From Aquitalea sp. (GTDB lineage: Bacteria; Pseudomonadota; Gammaproteobacteria; Burkholderiales; Chromobacteriaceae), in assembly GCA_019232735.1 (NCBI GenBank), contig JAFANL010000094.1:1-35644 (forward strand): a DNA stretch of 35,644 bases, written 5' to 3'. The notes under the pieces are model-generated. The model saw only the letters and a program-made list of their open reading frames with translations, made no database searches and was not told where the DNA came from. This document shows positions 31,983 to 35,644 of this stretch, piece by piece; position 1 is the stretch's first letter, and each line of letters opens with the position of its first letter. Made by a program: the position numbers and the translations under genes.

Positions 31983-33172
31983 GCCTTCACCTGCGAAAAA
32001 ACCAGACTGCAATTACTGCCGCCAAAACCGAAAGAATTGCTCAGCACATGCCGCAGCGCTTGCTCCCGCGTTTGCAGCAGGTAGTGACACGGCAGCGCCG
32101 AGTCCAGTTGGCGGGTACCGACGCCACCGGGCAACACGCCTGCGCGCAGGGCCAGGGCACAGATAATGGCCTCAATACCGCCGGCAGCACCCAGGGTGTG
32201 GCCGGTATGGCCCTTGGTGGAGCTGCACGGGGTGGTCGTGCCGAACAGGGACAACACCGCTGCGCCTTCAGCCGCATCATTGCTGGGCGTGGCCGTGCCA
32301 TGCAGATTGATGTAGCCGATGTCGGCGGGCTGCAGGCCCGCGCTGAGCAAGGCTTGTTGCATGGCCATGCGTGCGCCCAGACCTTCCGGATGAGGTGAGG
32401 ACATATGATAGGCATCGCTGCTTTCACCCACCCCGGTCAGCAGGATGTCGCCGGCCTGGGCCAGCTCACCGCGCTCCAGCAAGGCATAAGCCGCGCCCTC
32501 TCCCACCGAGATGCCATCGCGCTCGCCATCGAAGGGGCGGCAGGGTTCCGGCGATACCAGTTGCAGCGAGGAAAAACCATAGATTGTGGTCAGACACAGG
32601 CTATCCACCCCGCCAACGATGGCGGCATCGATCAAGCCGGCCGCCAGCATGCGTTGTGCGGTAGCGAACACCTTGGCACTGGATGAACAGGCGGTGGACA
32701 CCACCACGGCCGGGCCAGACAAACCGAAATAATGGCGCACGAAATCCGCCACCGAATAGGCATTATGGGTTTCGCGGTAGCGATGTTCCGGCGGCAGGCT
32801 GCCCGTGAGCGGATCGCGCTGGCGGTAGGCCACTTCGGAACTCAAAATGCCGGAGGTACTCGAGCCCAGGAACACGCCGATTCGGCCGGTGCCATAGCGG
32901 GCCATGGCCTCTTGCACGCTGGCGACGAAACCATCCTGCTCCAGCCCCAGTTGCGCCAGGCGATTGTTGCGGCAGTCATAGGCCGCCAGTTCGGGGCGCA
33001 GCTGTACCTGGTCCAGCCCGGCCACCTCGCCGACGCAGACATCAGATTCCACCGTCTCCCAATGCTTTTTGACAATGCCGCCGCGCTGCTGGCGCAGGGC
33101 ATCCAGATGGGAAGACAGCCCCGCGCCCAGGGCGGAGGTCAGGGTATAGGCACTAAGTCGGAGAGCTTGCAT
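31979..33172 (-). CDS. apeO: Ketosynthase of the aryl-polyene cluster (ApeO-like)
   Basis: 397 residues from ATG 33172; a TTG two codons earlier is possible, and neither has a strong ribosome site. A complete KS: C162 in VVSTACSSSAKVF, H291 in NLHGTATPSND, H325 in KGHTGHTLGAAG. It elongates the polyene with malonyl-ACP. Four-base overlap with the short chain-length factor suggests an obligate pair, like ApeO-ApeC of Xenorhabdus. The upstream NodB-type gene ends 56 bases before this start, so the whole leftward block is probably one operon. Confidence 0.9.
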   Translation of the reverse strand: MQALRLSAYTLTSALGAGLSSHLDALRQQRGGIVKKHWETVESDVCVGEVAGLDQVQLRPELAAYDCRNNRLAQLGLEQDGFVASVQEAMARYGTGRIGVFLGSSTSGILSSEVAYRQRDPLTGSLPPEHRYRETHNAYSVADFVRHYFGLSGPAVVVSTACSSSAKVFATAQRMLAAGLIDAAIVGGVDSLCLTTIYGFSSLQLVSPEPCRPFDGERDGISVGEGAAYALLERGELAQAGDILLTGVGESSDAYHMSSPHPEGLGARMAMQQALLSAGLQPADIGYINLHGTATPSNDAAEGAAVLSLFGTTTPCSSTKGHTGHTLGAAGGIEAIICALALRAGVLPGGVGTRQLDSALPCHYLLQTREQALRHVLSNSFGFGGSNCSLVFSQVKA

Positions 33173-33228
33173 AAACAACGGAACAGATCAGCATGGGTTG
33201 GCAAAAGCAGGAGTGGGCAGCACGCATC

Positions 33229-34032
33229 TCAATCAGACGCGCCAGCCTGACGCAGGGTAACCGGTTTCAGGTTACGGGCCTGCAACTCTTGCAGCAAACG
33301 GGGCAATACGGCCAGGATCACCGGCTGGCCAGTGGCCGTGAGCGCGGCATTGCCGTCGTGCAGCAGCAGTATATCCCCTGCCGCCAGATTGCGAAGGAGT
33401 CTGGCGCACACCCGCTCAGGATCATGGACGCGGGTATCATAGCCACGCCGGGTCCAGCTCGCAAGAAACACCCCCTGAGCCTGCAGAACCGGGTCGAGAA
33501 AGGGATTGCGCAGACCGGCTATCGGCCGGAAAAACAGTGGCGCCTGTCCTGTGATGGCGTGCAGCGTGGCCTGCCCCTCGCCGATCTCGCGTCGCCAGCC
33601 GGCCGGGCCAAACAGCGATGTCTGCTTACGATGGCGCTGGCCGTGGTTTTCCACCGCATGGCCGGCTTGCGCGGCCTGACGGCACAGTGCGGGATATTGC
33701 GCCGCACGCTCGCCAATACAGAAAAATGTGGCATTCACCCCATGCTGGCGCAGGATTTCCAGTACTGCGGGCGTAACCTGCGGGTCCGGGCCATCATCAA
33801 TGGTGATGGCCACCTCGCCGCGCCGGATGGCCGCAGCCGGCAACCGGGTCAGATTGGCCCCCAGCCAGCTGCAGCGCGGCAGCAGCCCGGCCACGGCGAT
33901 CAGGCCGTGCAGCAATACCAGCAGCACAAGCACGACCGGCCAGTCGTGCGGGCGATAGATCAGCCCCAGCAAAGCCAGCAGGTGCAAGGCCATGCACAGC
34001 TTGATAAACGGAGAAAACCGCAGCGGCTTCAT
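33229..34032 (-). CDS. NodB-type polysaccharide deacetylase family protein with membrane anchor
   Basis: 267 residues from ATG 34032, overlapping the hydrolase stop (ATGA). Two N-terminal TM helices (about 10-25 and 32-51) are followed by a NodB domain. The visible motifs are TIDDGPDP (D79, D80), ENHGQRH (metal ligands H130 and H134), FFRPIAG (the RPPxG position, altered) and LLLHDG. Such enzymes remove acetyl groups from carbohydrates with a bound metal. Its location inside the pigment block and coupling to the hydrolase suggest a role in maturation or attachment of the aryl polyene glycolipid; the substrate is unknown. Confidence 0.85.
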   Translation of the reverse strand: MKPLRFSPFIKLCMALHLLALLGLIYRPHDWPVVLVLLVLLHGLIAVAGLLPRCSWLGANLTRLPAAAIRRGEVAITIDDGPDPQVTPAVLEILRQHGVNATFFCIGERAAQYPALCRQAAQAGHAVENHGQRHRKQTSLFGPAGWRREIGEGQATLHAITGQAPLFFRPIAGLRNPFLDPVLQAQGVFLASWTRRGYDTRVHDPERVCARLLRNLAAGDILLLHDGNAALTATGQPVILAVLPRLLQELQARNLKPVTLRQAGASD

Positions 34033-34706
34033 CTGTCCCTGTCCTCCTTGATCGGTGGCCGCAGTGCGGCCAAGGGCCCATGCGCCAGCCAGTGTTGCCA
34101 CATCGCCAGCCAGACCGGCCAGCTGTGATCCCCGACCACCCGTCTGACCCGCTCCGGCGGCAGCAGGCTGGCCAGCATGTCCTGGCCATCAAGGAAGCGA
34201 TCCTGTTCCGCCAGGCTCAGCCACACCGGGCAATCCGGCTGCGTGGCCAGCCAGTGCCACCAGCAGCGTTCGTCCTCTAGCGGGCAATCCGGCTGCCGTG
34301 CCCAGGCCTGCGCGCCACCAGCCTGACGGATGTCCTGCAGGATATCCGCCGTGCCGGGATAAGGCGCCAGCAGCTTGATGCCAGCCAGGTGCTCGCCATA
34401 ATGCGCCGCATGGTGCAAGGCATTGAACGCACCCAGCGAGATGCCGGCCAGCCAGATATGGGCGTAGCCCTGTTGCCGGGCCGGGGCGATTACCGCCTGC
34501 TGCAGGCTAGCGGCCACCGTGCCCGCCATCACCTGCTGATAGCCCACATCGGCCAGCACGATGTCCACGGCCAGCGCATGCTCGCGTACCGCCGCCACCA
34601 TACCCTGCGCCAGCAAGTCTTCCAGACTGGCCTTGGCTGGCGGCAGCAATACCAGCAAGGTATCGGCACGGCCAGCTCCCTGCCAGCGATCAGTGAGGCA
34701 ACGCAC
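34029..34706 (-). CDS. Alpha/beta-hydrolase of the aryl-polyene cluster
   Basis: 225 residues from GTG 34706, which overlaps the MMPL gene by 17 bases. The nucleophile elbow is LAGISLGAFNAL (S90 in GISLG). A catalytic Asp is likely in AEQDRFLDG, and the His in GDHSWPVW. There is no signal peptide, so it is cytoplasmic. It may act as a thioesterase or esterase that releases or trims the polyene or its lipid; the role is inferred from position only. Confidence 0.8.
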   Translation of the reverse strand: MRCLTDRWQGAGRADTLLVLLPPAKASLEDLLAQGMVAAVREHALAVDIVLADVGYQQVMAGTVAASLQQAVIAPARQQGYAHIWLAGISLGAFNALHHAAHYGEHLAGIKLLAPYPGTADILQDIRQAGGAQAWARQPDCPLEDERCWWHWLATQPDCPVWLSLAEQDRFLDGQDMLASLLPPERVRRVVGDHSWPVWLAMWQHWLAHGPLAALRPPIKEDRDR

Positions 34707-35644
34707 GTGAACCCATCCGCGCCATCATGGCGGAAAACACCAGCGCCAGCAGCGCACCGATGGCCACCGTGCTGCCGATAAAGGACAGCACCGGCACACT
34801 GGAGCTGCCCAGCAAGCCAAAACTGGTCACCGTGGCCAGATTGGCCACCACCAGCGACACCTCCACCTGGCGCTGCTCGGCATCGCTGCCCAGTTGCTGT
34901 TTGTTGGCAAAGAACAGCGCGTAATTGGAGCCGATGGCCACCACCAGCAACAGGCCGACCAAGTGCAGAATGGTCAGCTGGATGCCGCAGGCATCCAGCA
35001 GCGCCACCGTGCACAGCACGGCACAGCCCAGCGGGATGGTCACCCGTACGGCTTGCTGCCAGCCGCAGCTCAGCCACAGCAACAGCAGGATGGCCAGACT
35101 GCCCAGCGAGGAGAACAGCAGCGCCTCATGGGTATAACTGTCGAAGATGGCGGTGGTCTCTTCCAGCAGGTCGATCACCGTCACCTGCCCCAGCTGCTGT
35201 GCCGCCAGTGCGGCCCTAACCTTGTCCAGCGCCATGTTCTCGCCGCTGGCCGGTCGCAGCGGCATCAGCACCAGATAGCTGTCCGGACGCTTGATCAGCA
35301 TGGAATCCAGCAACACGCTGGCCGCACTGCCATGCAGGCTGGCGCGGGTCAGCAAAGGCTGCTGCCGACTGCGCTCCACATCTCTGACAAAGCCCTGCAA
35401 AGTGGCTGCATCCAGCGGCAGGCCCTGGGTGGCGAGTGCCAGACGACGGGCCGTTTCCGCCGCTGCGGGCAAGGAGGTGCGACGGGCTTGCTGCGTGGCC
35501 ATGCTGGGCAGCAGCTCATCCGGGGTATGGAAGCCGCCGATCACATTCTGCCGGCTCAACTGCTGCAATACCCGGCGGCTGCGCTCGGCCAGTTGCAAGG
35601 CGCTTTCCTGATCCGGCGCGCTGAAGCTGGCAACGTAACGCATG
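34690..35644 (-). CDS. MMPL/RND-type exporter, C-terminal part (cut by the window edge)
   Basis: The frame is open to the right edge; 317 residues of the C-terminal part are visible, so the protein is much longer. A periplasmic loop segment (first 180 residues here) precedes a run of five TM helices typical of RND/MMPL halves: ALLFSSLGSLAILLLLWLSC, then the GLLLVVAIGSNYALFF segment, then SVPVLSFIGSTVAIGALLALVF. Aryl-polyene clusters contain a single MMPL exporter that moves the pigment to the outer membrane. The rest of the gene and the likely partner LolA-like gene are to the right. Confidence 0.88.
   Translation of the reverse strand, partial: MRYVASFSAPDQESALQLAERSRRVLQQLSRQNVIGGFHTPDELLPSMATQQARRTSLPAAAETARRLALATQGLPLDAATLQGFVRDVERSRQQPLLTRASLHGSAASVLLDSMLIKRPDSYLVLMPLRPASGENMALDKVRAALAAQQLGQVTVIDLLEETTAIFDSYTHEALLFSSLGSLAILLLLWLSCGWQQAVRVTIPLGCAVLCTVALLDACGIQLTILHLVGLLLVVAIGSNYALFFANKQQLGSDAEQRQVEVSLVVANLATVTSFGLLGSSSVPVLSFIGSTVAIGALLALVFSAMMARMGSRALPH

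Noticed and set aside
1..35644. CRISPR arrays, tRNA or rRNA genes, transposase genes, prophage genes
   Set aside because: I looked for regular repeats, cloverleaf-like segments and transposase or integrase motifs and saw none; a tRNA or RNA-family scan would be needed to be certain.

Overview
The window looks like a chromosomal segment of a GC-rich betaproteobacterium. The gene styles (class I fumarase, adenine deaminase of the Pseudomonas/Neisseriales type, aryl-polyene genes, many GGDEF/EAL proteins) suggest the Chromobacteriaceae/Neisseriales (Chromobacterium, Aquitalea, Vogesella, Pseudogulbenkiania). That placement is inference from protein character; there is no rRNA or other phylogenetic marker here.

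Left part (1-8.3 kb). The tail of an isochorismatase-family hydrolase is followed by a probably acquired cassette: a TetR-type regulator and a divergent 14-TM DHA2 efflux pump (SmvA/QacA-like), with a perfect 8+8 inverted repeat between them. A shared terminator separates the pump from a class I [4Fe-4S] fumarase. Next comes a leftward three-gene unit: a PotD-like periplasmic binding protein, a membrane diguanylate cyclase with a double-CACHE-like sensor, and a small protein combining a decayed histidine-kinase ATPase domain with an intact Hpt domain. The first two genes recall NspS-MbaA polyamine sensing in Vibrio.

Middle part (8.3-25.1 kb). An amtB-type ammonium channel has a very good sigma-54 promoter and an NtrC-like site. 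A CACHE-HAMP-PAS-PAS-GGDEF-EAL protein follows. Then comes a two-gene cytochrome unit: a monohaem cytochrome fused to an outer-membrane beta-barrel (Cyc2-like) and a dihaem c4-type cytochrome, preceded by two FNR/ANR-like boxes. Facing it is a second large GAF-PAS-GGDEF-EAL protein. Then come a nitronate monooxygenase, a small secreted two-cysteine protein, adenine deaminase, and a PAS-PAS-GGDEF-globin-GAF-EAL protein with an unusual domain order. Four c-di-GMP enzymes therefore lie within about 20 kb, three of them with sensory domains that could report respiratory or small-molecule cues.

Right part (25.1 kb to the end). This is an aryl-polyene (APE/xanthomonadin-type) pigment cluster, cut by the right edge. 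A leftward block holds acyltransferase, GT2 glycosyltransferase and methyltransferase genes. A rightward block holds ACP, FabF-type KS and FabZ-type dehydratase genes. A facing leftward block holds an MMPL exporter, an alpha/beta hydrolase, a NodB-type deacetylase, KS (ApeO-like), chain-length factor (ApeC-like), dehydratase (ApeP-like) and ketoreductase (ApeQ-like). Start/stop overlaps show tight translational coupling within the blocks. The aryl starter genes (ammonia lyase, acyl ligase), a second ACP and LolA are not in the window and may lie to the right.

The best candidates for a less-described system are the Cyc2-like/c4 pair with FNR-type boxes, and the binding-protein/cyclase/pseudokinase-Hpt operon. 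The globin module placed between GGDEF and EAL is a third lead.
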